From: Mariannaea sp. PMI_226
Lineage: Eukaryota > Ascomycota > Sordariomycetes > Hypocreales > Nectriaceae
Reading direction: 5' to 3'
Assembly: GCA_024336345.1 (NCBI GenBank)
Contig: JANFOG010000006.1
Coordinates: 186,001 to 250,000 of the forward strand
Length of the DNA stretch: 64,000 nucleotides
Shown here: one piece after another, positions 48,601 through 59,453 of the stretch
Layout: each line of letters starts with the position of its first letter
Position numbering within the stretch: position 1 is the first letter of the stretch
Translations under genes and position numbers: made by a program
Notes under the pieces: model-generated
Database searches by the model: none
What the model was told of the DNA's origin: nothing
The model's input: only the letters and a program-made list of their open reading frames with translations

Positions 48601-50140
48601 CTCACAAGGGATACTAGCCGAGGCGCCCTTGAAAGCCAAATCGCAGACGCACAGCTCGATGCTACTCGAGCGCTTCTCAACCAGCAGATCAAGATGGCTA
48701 CAGCCCTGGAGGCTGAGGTTGAGAGTTTCAAAACGACCATGAATGCTCGCTTGGAGTACTACCGCCAGCTTCAGGCTGTGTCAGATAGCGTATTACCATA
48801 CGAGGGGTCTCGTACAGACGCGACTATGCAGAGGATCAAAGAGACTGAGGACAATCTGCGCAAGAAGCTGTCCACCGCTGAGGCCAAACACAGATATCGT
48901 AAGTCTTCAACCCCTCTCACGCCCCCAATATTAATGACAGGAGCCCTTGTGCTAACAAAATTTCTCTAGTGCTCAATCTCAAGGAATCTGGATCAAAGTC
49001 TAATGAGCCGCGTATGTGCGTTATCTGCCAGACGCCTTTCACGACTGGTGTCCTGACTGTTTGTGGCCATCAATTCTGCAAAGAGTGTATGATGCTGTGG
49101 TTCAGGGCACACCACAACTGCCCCGTGTGCAAAAGGGGACTGAAGCCAGCCAACTTGCATGATATCACAATCAATCCACAACAGCTGAAAGTACATAACG
49201 ACAGTTCTAGTCAGAACGATACAGCCAAAGAGTCGGCAACACGGCAAAACCCCTCGCCTAAGAAAACGATGCTATATGCAGAATTCACAGCTGAGAAGCT
49301 TGCGGAGATTCAAAACATCAACCTCGAAGGCCCTTCTTTCACTACCAAAGTTGACACTCTCGTGAAGCATCTCATGTGGCTCCGAGAGTCTGATCCTGGA
49401 GCGAAGTCGATTGTATTCTCACAGTAAGTATCTACCTGTCAATCTGAATGATTTTCCCTCGAGGCTATATATATACATATGATTCTAATTCGCGGTACAG
49501 GTACAAGGGGTTTCTCAATATTCTGCGCAACGCCTTCGCTCGGTTCCGGATCGGTTTTGCATCAATTGATGATCCAAAAGGCATTATTCGGTTCAAAGAA
49601 GATGCCTCGGTTGAATGCTTTCTCCTACATGCTCGAGCTCACTCCAGCGGCCTGAACCTTGTCAACGCTAGCCATGTGTTCCTTTGCGAACCCCTTCTGA
49701 ACACGGCTCTGGAACTTCAAGCGATTGCGCGAGTTGACCGGATTGGGCAGCAACATGAGACGACAGTCTGGCTGTACCTCGTGTCGGGGACAGTGGAGGA
49801 ATCAATCTACGACCTGTCGGTCAGGCGCCGCATGGAACATATGGGGCGTAACGCGAAGGACAAGTCTAAGGAATCAACACCAGAGCTCCTCGACGCGAAT
49901 ATTGAGGAGGCCAACACCCTTGAGCTGGAGAATGCTGCCCTGTCGCGGCTGATGAGCAAGGACAGGACGGCCGGAGAGATGGTCGACCGAGGCGATCTCT
50001 GGGAATGCCTTTTCGGCCACACTGCTCGTTCTGACCGCTCTCAGGAGCGCGACACACGACTTCAGGAACAAGCTGTCATGGGCTACATGGCTGCTGAGGC
50101 GGCTGAGGGGAGAAGACGAGAGAACGGTGGAACGAAGTGA
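45697..50140 (+). CDS. IRC20: SNF2-family ATPase with inserted RING finger (IRC20/SHPRH-like)
   Basis: Three exons, 45697-48898, 48970-49423 and 49501-50140, give 1431 residues. An upstream in-frame ATG at 45622 would add 25; the later start has the better context (GCAATGTC) and leads into a basic KRRKTT sequence. The Snf2 N-terminal lobe has Walker A EEMGLGKT (Lys311) and motif II DEAQ (443-446) in place of DEAH. Motifs WGITGTPVKSDVNDLFG and the helicase C-lobe QAIARVDRIGQ also fit. Between the lobes lie about 500 charged, largely helical residues and a C3HC4 RING (Cys1084-Cys1121). This layout matches yeast Irc20 and human SHPRH, chromatin-linked E3 ubiquitin ligases tied to DNA repair and recombination. 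Both introns lie near the RING exon. Confidence 0.9.
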
Positions 50141-50842
50141 AAAATGAAAGAAAAAAAAAAAAAAAAAAAAAAGAACCGGATACGCCGTGGTGATGGTCCA
50201 GGAGAAAGGATGTCGACTTCATGAGAATAATGACCTGATTTGGACTTGCAGACCCAAGTTACTGCAATTTGCTTTTTTACATTACATTAGATGTACGCGT
50301 AAGTTATTGCACACATATGCCATGATACTTTGAGCGTGTTTCTACATAGCCCTTTTACGAAGACGAGTTTATTGTCATTGATACATTTTTAAAAATACAA
50401 ACAATGTACTGGCGACGCGTGTCACTTTTTCAAGTCATCAGTAGTTCACGATACGTCCACAACAGTTTCATGATGGGGTGAGTTTTTCTTTTTGCATGTA
50501 TAATTTTTTTTCCCTTTATATATATAGTATGGTCTCTCATGAGCAAAAACGCCAATCATACACTGTCCATGTCAAAAGGCTTCCGTTGTCCCCCCCCTTT
50601 TTTTTTCTCTTTCGTTCTCAGTCTACCCAAAATAAAGTTGAATCGTACACGTTTAGAATCAATACACCAATAGAATAGACAAATGTTTCTTTTGTCGACT
50701 TCCCAAGTTTTCGTGATCCTAAAAAAAAGGGTTCGCTATGCGAGCATACGAGAAGAGTGCAATGTTCTCATGCGTTTGGTTTCGTGTGTTGGCTGGTGTG
50801 TGTATCACAGCCACGAGACATGTTTGAGTTCTGAGTCGTTTC
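50141..50842. other. Convergent 3' intergenic region
   Basis: 3' flanks of the IRC20-like gene and IRC22. A 22-A run starts about 10 nt after the stop (50151-50172). No gene. Confidence 0.7.
50151..50172. repeat. 22-A homopolymer run
   Basis: Genomic A run immediately downstream of the IRC20-like stop codon. Confidence 0.9.
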
Positions 50843-51893
50843 TTACTCGAATTTCTTGCCCTTGGCACCAGACTTGACGCGCTTGGCGACAGGGCGGGCA
50901 ATGTGGTGCTCGGGGATCCAGCTCTCGTCGTAGTCCTTTCCAGAGGCGACGGCGACAGTGGGGGACTCGTTTCCGGAGAGGGACTCGGCCTCGACCTTCT
51001 TGGCCTTCTCGGAAGGACGAGGAGCGCGCTTGGCCTGGGGGAAGAGGGCCTCGACCCAGGTCTTGTAGACGAAGTAGATGGTGCCAGTGAAGGCGGCAGT
51101 GAGGAAGATGTAGAGGAAGATGCTGGAAGAAGGAAAAAAAAAGAATGTTAGAATTGACGCGATTGTGAAAGGAGAGAGAATTGGAACATACATCTGGGGG
51201 TCAAGGAAGCTGGTAGGAGCCTCAACGATGGCGGCGGTGGAGTTGGCGGCCTGGATCTGGTGGACACCTCCCTTGGGGTCGGTGATGACAGCGACGAGCT
51301 CAATGTAGACATCCTGGGGGTTCATGTCTTGAGAGAAGGCAAAGGTAAGCTCCTTCTTCTCACCAGCGTCGATCTCGATGTTATATTGGACCGCAGTGAG
51401 GTTGCGGACGATCTTCTGGTAGGCAGGGGTATCATCAGGAAGGCTCTGGGTGGTGACGAGAGCGCCGCCGACCATGGCCAGGTGGATGGGGCTCGAGTCA
51501 TGGTTGGTGACCTCGATGAGGGCCTTGGTGGGACGGCCGTTGACGAGCTTGACTCCGAAGATGTCCGCGTCGGGGAAGCTGGCGGAAACATCGGCGAGGA
51601 GGGCAGGGGGAGTGACAGGAGAGGTGCCAGGTTGAGCGTCGGCCTGTTAGAAGGGATAGGTGTCAGTGAGTGATGAATTGAGTGTTGAGGTGTGATTGCG
51701 GGAGCAATGCGAAGCTGTTTATTGGGATGATTGCGACTGGAGGAGAGGCATTGCTTATGCGTGTGTGTGCGCGTGTGTGTGTGCTCGCGCGCACGCTTGT
51801 CTGTTTGTCTGGAGCTTAAAAACGACGTACCTGGGCGACGACGCCGAAGACCTGGGCGGCCATGAGGGCAAGGAGAGAAGCGTTGAAGAGCAT
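50843..51893 (-). CDS. IRC22: TRAP-alpha-like ER membrane protein (IRC22)
   Basis: Three exons, 51893-51831, 51643-51192 and 51122-50843, give 264 residues. Exon 1 is a cleavable signal peptide (MLFNASLLALMAAQVFGVVAQ). The lumenal domain follows (VSASFPDADIFGVKLVNGRPTKALIEVTNHDSSPIHLAMVGG), then a transmembrane segment (IFLYIFLTAAFTGTIYFVY, about residues 173-191) and a cytosolic tail rich in Lys/Arg. This layout matches the fungal Irc22 / translocon-associated protein alpha family. In animals TRAP aids translocation at Sec61; the role of Irc22 in fungi is poorly defined. It is convergent with the IRC20-like gene. Confidence 0.9.
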
Positions 51894-53340
51894 TGCGAAC
51901 AACAGGACACCGACCGACCGAGCTGGCTGACAGAGAGGGGGAGTTAAGGGGAGAGAGAAGGAGGGGGGAGAAGAGAGGAAGGAAGAAGAGAAGAAGAAAA
52001 GGAGGAAGAAGACACCAAAGAAAGTGTCCCTTTTTTGGATACTTGGAGATGGGGGAGAAAGAAGAGCGAGGGACGGGGTAGGGAAAAGTTGGCGTGTAAA
52101 GTGGATTAGTTGGGGGTGGTGACAATCTGGCCTCTCCTCACATCCTCGCAGTACACAGTAGTAGTGGGAGTGGTTGTACCATAGGAGCAGTGGTAGCAGC
52201 AGCAGCGACAGAACCAGCACCAGCCAACAGATGGTCGCATGCCTATTGCCCTTGGTAGGTACCTACCCTGCCCGTGCCTACCCTCCCTACCTGCTATTGC
52301 ATGGAGCACCAATACCAAGCTGCAAGTCACCTAGTGTACGTACCTTGTGTAGCACTGTACTCCGTCCTTGTACTACCATACCATACTCATGTCCGGAGTA
52401 GAGAGAAGTAGGCTCAGTAGGCTCCTCCGTTTTTGTTCTGGCGACAGATTTGATCCCTGCAACCCACGAGTCCAGCGGTTCAAGGCGCTGTGGGGGGAGG
52501 AGGGACAGGGAGGGTTGCAGTGGAGTTACCTCCCTAGTGCGGCGCTGAATCTCCGATTTGAGAGGCGAGTTGTGTGGAGCTTGGTTGCTTTGGTTGCTTT
52601 GGTTGCTCTGGTTCGATGGATTTTGCGCCTTGGTGGTGGTAGTGGTGGTCTGTTGTACCTGGATTATATAACTAGGTACCTACCTGCCTTAGGTGGGAAG
52701 GTACCTTTTCTGGAATGGCCCGATATCTCACCTCATCTCCCTTCATTCTGTAGACTACCTACTCCGTACATAGGTAATAATCTTATCTGTATAGGTATTC
52801 CTTTTTTTTTTTATCTCCCTTACTATATTGGTCCCAAATAATTACACACATATTCGTCGGCATATGCAACATGAATTTGGAGCCTCCTACATAAAAGTCA
52901 GGACGACGGCAGGTATTCCGAGAAGTGGTGGTCTTGATGAATGTATGTAGCCTTTTCTCGAGTCCTATAATAGGGATACATCGACGACTGTTCATCTTCC
53001 CTCTCCCCTTCTCCCCTTCTCCCCTCTCCAATCCAAAGCAATCACCAAACAAAACCCCCTTTTCTTCCTCTCTTGTTTGTCTAGAATCAACTTATCCTAC
53101 ATAAATAATTCCCATCACCCTCTCTCGTTTTTATAGTAAATATACACATTAATACAATACTAGCATATTCGGCTAAGAAGAAGAAAACGAATACAGCCTT
53201 CTTTCTTGCGCCATGACCTGAGAATGAATAATATATCTCTTTTGCAAAACGCCTCCCAACAAGTCCCCCAAGCGGACTGCGCCCCCTAAAGTGTGTGCGA
53301 AGTGAGAAATGCGCGCCAGCTATCGTGACAGGCCTATATT
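51894..53340. other. Intergenic, IRC22 5' side to MED5 3' side
   Basis: No gene. The AG-rich leader of IRC22 lies at 51930-52080; TACCTA/GGTACC motif clusters at 52252-52290 and 52665-52705; a T run at 52801-52812; and a triple CTCCCCTT repeat at 53001-53028. Confidence 0.65.
53001..53028. repeat. Triple CTCCCCTT repeat
   Basis: About three adjacent 8-bp units downstream of MED5. Confidence 0.75.
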
Positions 53341-56300
53341 CTAAGACAGATCCATATCACCCCACTCAAAGTTGTCCATGTCAGTAGTATCCAGGCCGTC
53401 AAACAGAGCCGCATCTGCGGAAGTATCCAGTCCGCCAGATACTGATCCACCGAGACCAAGATCCGATGCCACACCCGTCATGCTCATGTCCAAGCCCATG
53501 TCAGTTGATATGGTATCACCTTGCATCCCCGCCGCTGCTGCCATAGGGTCCCCAAGACCCGTAGCATCGCCGCTCATCAGTGGGATATCTGATGCCTGCA
53601 GCATCTGCGCCTCGGGCATCACCATCTGCACCTCCACTCGTCGGTGAAGGCGTACAATGATCTCAGCCATAGCTGGGTCCTTCTTTTGAATCTTCTTGCA
53701 CTTCTCAGCTTCCGCCTTGAGAAGATCCCGCAGAGTGTAAGGCCGCTGCATCGCCGGTGGGAGGTTGCCATTCGCGTCCATAACATTGCCATTGGCAATT
53801 CTCTCCTTCGCCACGTCTGGGGCGCAAATCATTGCACTGGCCACATCGTAAACGATGTTGGCATTCCCCGCTTCAGACTGCTGCTTGATTTCCTCCAATA
53901 TCACGTAAAGGAGTCTCTTTGGGCCCAGAATCTGAAGCCCGACCAGGACTTGCCGGTGCGTGTAAGACGTTGGCATATTCATGCTTGGATGCATGCTCCA
54001 CTGTGTCAGGCCCTGGATCGTGTGCTTGACAGCACTCACCATTCCACTGCCAGGGGCCGTTGTCCATGATTCTAGCTCGTTGTGCTCAGGTTCTTCGGAA
54101 CGGCGGGACAGGGGAAGGCTGTCTTTTAGTGCCCGCAAAAGAGGCTCAATATCCTGATTCTTGGGGTCCCTTCGCTGGTATGTGCGGAGGGCATGCTCTA
54201 GGGGCTTAGCGATGAGATTTTTGACTGACGAGAGCATCATACTGGCCTCGCCAGATATCGAACTGGGCAGAAGGATAAGCTGCAAGACTTTGATGATAGA
54301 TTTTTGCTCCTTCTGGTCAATCCACAGGAGGTCCGCGCAGAATCGTATGGCCGGCACCAGAGACGGCAGGAGAAATGTATCGACGAGATCTGATAATGCA
54401 TTAGCTTTCAACAGAGCAATTGTCGCCTTGGCATCGGGAAAACTCACACTCTATACCGCCCTTAAGGCTTTCGTCGTTAAGAGCGCCATAGGTACATGCC
54501 ACCACAATGTTTTGGAACAGAGGTGCTACCAAGAGATAAAAGTCTTGAGGTGGACATGACGACATCAACTCATCGCCAAGTCCGCCTGCTTCCTGGTCAA
54601 ACAGCCCATGGATCCACCCACTCAAGTGGCTGTTCTCCTGCTCTGTGAGTTCATCATTGTGCCGACTGATGTGGCCTCGGGTCAGAATCTTTGCCACGCA
54701 CGAGTTGGGCGATTGGATGCCCATATCTGAAGGTGACAGTTTGTAGCGATATGCAAAAGCCAATACCAGAAGAAGAATTGCGCCAAACTCCTCGTATACT
54801 GGCTGATACTCACCTTGGTCTTCGTCATATGACCAATTGTCCAACAAATTACACAGTGGCTGCAAAATAGTCGGCATCCTTTCAAATAGCAGGATAACAT
54901 CCAAAGATAGTGGCTTCTGAGCCAATTGACCACATAGAATCTTGAGCGACATTGTCTCCTTATTGTTGCACAATTGACGCAAGATCTGAGGCATGTTAGT
55001 CTCTCCCCAAAGAAAATATTCCTAGGTCATATAAAACTAACCTCAATAAGCGCTTGGCAGACAGCACCAACGTTTCCATCCATCCTGTCAAGCTCCCGAA
55101 CAAGTCCTTGAATTTTGTCCGTGTCGGATATGCAGTTCTGTACAAGCTTCTCCTTCGAGTACTTCTCCAAAGATGGTTCATAGCTCATGGAAATTTCCCC
55201 TAGAATCCTCTCAACATGCTCTCGCTGGACCAATCCATGAAGAACGCATGCAGCACAAAATTCTTCCCGGACACTTTCTGTGTAGGGATTGTTATTTCGA
55301 GACTCATCGAACATTAACGACGCCGTTGGGAAAATGCTGGTATCGACATGGCTGAGGGCTTGTGTAATACAGTATTCAGCAGAAGTAGCTGAAAACTCAG
55401 GAGGGCATAGTTGATACAAAAGTAATGGCACTTTGTTGATCAAGTAGGATCGAAGGAGATGGGCGTCTCTCTGGCCTTCATTCCGGAACACGGCATTGGC
55501 CAGAATATCGAAGGAAGCTAAGATGAGATCTATAACGCTTGATTGTATGTCTCCCTACAATGGATGGTTAGAGAGAAAACAAATGACAACTCAACAAACT
55601 CTTTCTTAGAAACAAACCTGATATCTAGTACTCATAAATGAGAAGAGAGCATGGTCATCAAGTAATGGGCGCGCTGACAACTACGAAAAGTGAAGAATTA
55701 ATAATCAGCATCATGACGAAGGAAAAAGAGGGAACATAGAGTATATCGGTTCATCGACTTACAGCAGCATTTAGATAGATGTACAACCCAGCCCGGGTAT
55801 TGCTGATTGGAATCTCTGGCACAACAAAGTTCCCAAGTCCAACGGTGGACTCGAGTAGATCATCCATTGCTGCATTGGCGTCTTGTTTTCCCTTATCCAC
55901 AGGATCGAGGTTAGCTATGTCATTGCGGAATAGCTCCAACTTTTCGGTGACCTCTGGCACAAGTTGAAGTGTCGGCACAAAGTTTGTTAGGCTTGAAGAG
56001 AGGTCCTTTCGGGCATCTACAGAGAATTTAGCATTGTTCTTCCATCGCAAGATAAGGGGGTGGTTGGGGGCCGGGCAAGCTACCTTTGACTTCTGGCTTG
56101 CTCACTGCCTTAAGGAGAGTCTCGTTTTCGCAAAGGCGCATCAGAAGAGCCACAAGGGCTGCTCTAGAAGATTCGAAATCCACTCTGGCCTGCGACAGCT
56201 CTAAATGCTCCATCACATCGGCCGCAAAAGCGCTTGACGCGGAGGTGAACAGCACCATCCACTTGGAAATGATTTTAACAACATCTAAAGCGGTCTGCGA

Positions 56301-56786
56301 ATCTGGAATGGGCTTCCCCTGCACTACAGACTTAGTAAGAAAGTAGAAGAGGAACTCCTCGAACCAGTAAGATGTTTCCCATCGCGTAATCGTAGAGTTC
56401 TGGGCTTTGTCTTCAGCATTCTGGTCGTCAGATCCGTCGGCCTGCGCCGTGGGTTGCGATTGCAATTGCGATTGTGCCTTCGTATGTGATGATGAATACT
56501 TGAATAGAGCCTTGAGTATGGCAGCCATATCAATGTAGTCTAGCCGGTAGAGTATTTGGAGGTACTGGGGTATTCGAGGATCGAGGGTGTAATGCTTGTT
56601 AGGCTGGGGTCTGAGGAAGAAATCGGCAATGACGTATGGTGGTAGTGGGTGCTTTGAGTAGACAAGCTTAACGAACGATTCAAAGCGATCCATGTCGAGA
56701 CGGCGGGCGATGCAACGGTTAAAGAAGGCGGCCCAGTATGTGACGGCGGCTTGCAATGCGCCAGCGGCCTCGACGCGTCCGTCCAT
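53341..56786 (-). CDS. MED5: Mediator complex subunit 5 (Nut1)
   Basis: Six exons, 56786-56084, 56016-55763, 55680-55618, 55554-55042, 54985-54448 and 54389-53341, give about 1039 residues in consistent phase. The helical body starts MDGRVEAAGALQAAVTYWAAFFNRCIARRLD and includes LPPYVIADFFLRP and SYWFEEFLFYFLTKSVVQ, which fit fungal Med5/Nut1. The C-terminal 60 or so residues are Asp/Gly/Met-rich and acidic (DTTDMDNFEWGDMDLS). Med5 is a tail-module subunit of Mediator and connects activators to RNA polymerase II. The third exon is only 63 nt. The call rests on overall pattern and length; Mediator subunits diverge quickly. Confidence 0.85.
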
Positions 56787-58280
56787 GGTTTACGGCTTTG
56801 GCGACGACGCCAGAGAGGTTCTGGGTGATACGGGTCTTATTTTCGGGGGGATGAGTCGCCAGCCGGCGTGGCAGTGGTTTCGGGTATGCCAACACTGGCG
56901 GAGCAGCGATGAACGAGTTTCGACTCGGCGTCACGATCGTCGTGGTGGTGGTGGTGGTGAGAGAGAGATCGCAGGCAAGAATAAACTACAAAGGCTAGGA
57001 ACGGGAGAGAGCGACTTGAGATACTGCGGCCCCGTAGCAGAAGAAGTAATTGGGTGAGGGACCAACTTGTAATGATTCGAATAGCCACTAGATCGGCATA
57101 GGTATTGTGTTCATGAGGGTGTGGTGGTTCGCCCTCGTCGAGGGGTATGGAAGAGAAGCAGCTTGTTCATTTTGGAGGCTGGTCTTGCAGTCAAGGCCAA
57201 GCGCACTTTACCTTTGCACCTCGGGGGTGGGTTGCAGCTTCCCAGCCTGGACCACTAAGTGGAGCGGGCTTAAATTCTGCAGGCGCCATGCAAGTGTGAG
57301 AGAGATAGCTCAACCGATAGACAACTCATGATTCAGTATGCGTGCGAACAGCGGAAAATGAAATCGATTTGCAAATACAAGATCAAGTTGAGTTTTTTTA
57401 TTACATATTTTCTTTTTTATCAAAGATAAATATATATTATAACCGTGGCACATGGTGCTGGAGCAAGGGATTGCTGATCAAGTAAGCTCTCCTGACAGAA
57501 GCTGGTACAGCAACTAATGAGATACCTTTCGTACCTCAAATTAGGAAAATGGCATCATTGAGTATACTCATGTACCTAACTATGCAAAGTTGAACCATAT
57601 CTGTTGTTTAAACCCAGGAATGAAGCTAGAGAAGAAAAAAAAGGAAAATCCAAAAGAAAATTCAAGGTGTTATCACGAAATATCTTGGGTACCAATGAAT
57701 CCCCCTTTTCAGTTTAAAGCTCCAAGTTCACTTACTTAGAGGTTGGCAGTATCGTAACACAAGCTGATTGGTTGATACAACAATCAACAAATTTGATTCA
57801 GAAGCACAGATTACAGCAGGTACAATTACAGATAGGTTGGTAGGTGGATTGTCATAATCAAATTATCCTATTCTAAGTAATCAGGCTCAACAACTCACTG
57901 ATGAGAGGTATTGGGGGCAAATACTTGACTTCAGCTGTCAAAACAATCAAGACGAAGAATTTACGGGCATAAGTAAATTAATGTAACAAAGTGAATAAAT
58001 TAGGAAGCTAATCTATGATGCAATGCTGAATACAACAGAGCATCCTAGATCATGGTATCAGGTAGGTATCTATGCAACAAACAAGTCATGTCTTCAAACA
58101 AGCTGTCCAATCCCCCAACGTCGTCATAAGCGCAGAAATAAGTAAAAAATAAAATAAAAAGAAATCACAATCTTTCGTCGGTCTTGGAATGGGCGACTGG
58201 TCGTATATACCGACTTGGTCCTCTTCTTCCTTTTTTCGTCTTCTCCCGTTCTCTTGTGTTTTTCCTTTTTTTTCTCCTTT
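56787..58280. other. Intergenic, MED5 5' side to AMID-like gene 3' side
   Basis: No gene. AT-rich, with a short G-run near 56940-56955 that creates spurious frames. Confidence 0.65.
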
Positions 58281-59453
58281 TTACTTCTCAAAGGTAGTGC
58301 TCATAGTGCGCTTGCCAGCAGCCCAGAAGTGGGCATAGTCGGTACCCAGGTAGCGGCCCTTCATGAACCAGATCATGATGCTGAACAGCTTCATGCTGCC
58401 CATCTGACCAGTGGCGCGGCTGCGACCAAGAGTGATACCGAATATGGGCTTAGTGGAAGGCTGGTACTCGGGGAGGTCCTTGCCATCAATGTACAGAGGC
58501 AGGTTGTTGACCATCCAAGTAGACTGGGCCTCAGCAGCAGCGAGCTTGCTGCCCTCCAAAGATCCGGCGTCACCAAGGACGAAGATGTTCTTGTGGCCCT
58601 GAACCTGGAGGCGGGTAGTCTGCTTGATGAATCCCTGGCCGTCGAGAAGGTCCTGGGGAGCGAACTCGGTGTTGGGGATGACACCAGTAGTAGGAAGGTA
58701 AGCCTGAGCAGTGATAGTCTTGGTAGTACCACCAGTGCGGACCTCGAGGATAGTGTCGTTGCCCTGGACGGTAACATTGGTCACAGTAGTGTTGGGCATT
58801 AGCTTGACCTTCAGTTTCTCCAGCTCCTTCTTGGTAGCCTGGCGAACGCTGGTGATGACAGGGTCGGCGAGAGGGAGGTCGTCAGTGTGGATGAAGATGA
58901 CCTCCTTCTTGCCATGCTGAGAGTACTCGAAACCGAGCTCACCAGCCGTCTCAGCTCCAGTAAGACCACCACCGACGACGACGATAGTCTTGGCCTTCTT
59001 GACCTGCTCCTGGAGGCTGTGCATCTTGTTCTTGGTCTCCTCGGAAGTGCCAAGGGCTTTCCAGGGCATGCCATCCCTGGCGCGAGCACCAGTAGCGATG
59101 ATGAGGGTGTGGTAGTTGATCTCTCGGCGGCCACCAGCGTTCAGCTCAACACCAACATTGTTGGAAGCGGGGTCCAAGGAGACAGCCTTGCCCTCAACGA
59201 ACTCGAACTTGCTGGCGGGGTAGTTGGCGAAGGTGGGAGCCAGGGGAATGAAGACCTTGGGGTCGGCAAGCTGATCGGGGACAACAACACGAGGCATGGC
59301 AATGGGCCAGTGGAAGTCGGTGGTAGGGCTGACGAGAACGATCTTAAGGTTATCGCGCTTGAGGACGGTGTTAACCATAGTCTGGCGGACAATAGGCAAG
59401 GCAGCGGGGCCAGCGCCGAGAATGACAATAGTCTTGACGTCGGAGGGAGCCAT
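58281..59453 (-). CDS. AIF/AMID (FSP1)-like FAD-dependent oxidoreductase
   Basis: A single exon of 390 residues. The N-terminal Rossmann motif GAGPAA is at 13-18, with ATGAR at 120-124. A second nucleotide-binding motif (VVVGGGLTGAETAGEL) is at about 158-173, and the flavin motif FVLGDAG at 291-297. This is the pyridine nucleotide-disulphide oxidoreductase fold of the AIF/AMID group. Relatives reduce quinones with NAD(P)H and some affect cell death; the substrate here is not shown. No mitochondrial presequence is evident. Codon use is strongly C-ending, in line with a well-expressed gene. Confidence 0.9.
   Translation of the reverse strand: MAPSDVKTIVILGAGPAALPIVRQTMVNTVLKRDNLKIVLVSPTTDFHWPIAMPRVVVPDQLADPKVFIPLAPTFANYPASKFEFVEGKAVSLDPASNNVGVELNAGGRREINYHTLIIATGARARDGMPWKALGTSEETKNKMHSLQEQVKKAKTIVVVGGGLTGAETAGELGFEYSQHGKKEVIFIHTDDLPLADPVITSVRQATKKELEKLKVKLMPNTTVTNVTVQGNDTILEVRTGGTTKTITAQAYLPTTGVIPNTEFAPQDLLDGQGFIKQTTRLQVQGHKNIFVLGDAGSLEGSKLAAAEAQSTWMVNNLPLYIDGKDLPEYQPSTKPIFGITLGRSRATGQMGSMKLFSIMIWFMKGRYLGTDYAHFWAAGKRTMSTTFEK

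Noticed and set aside
45697..51893. IRC20- and IRC22-type neighbours as a linked recombination locus
   Set aside because: The shared yeast prefix reflects one genetic screen; one is a chromatin ATPase and the other an ER membrane protein.
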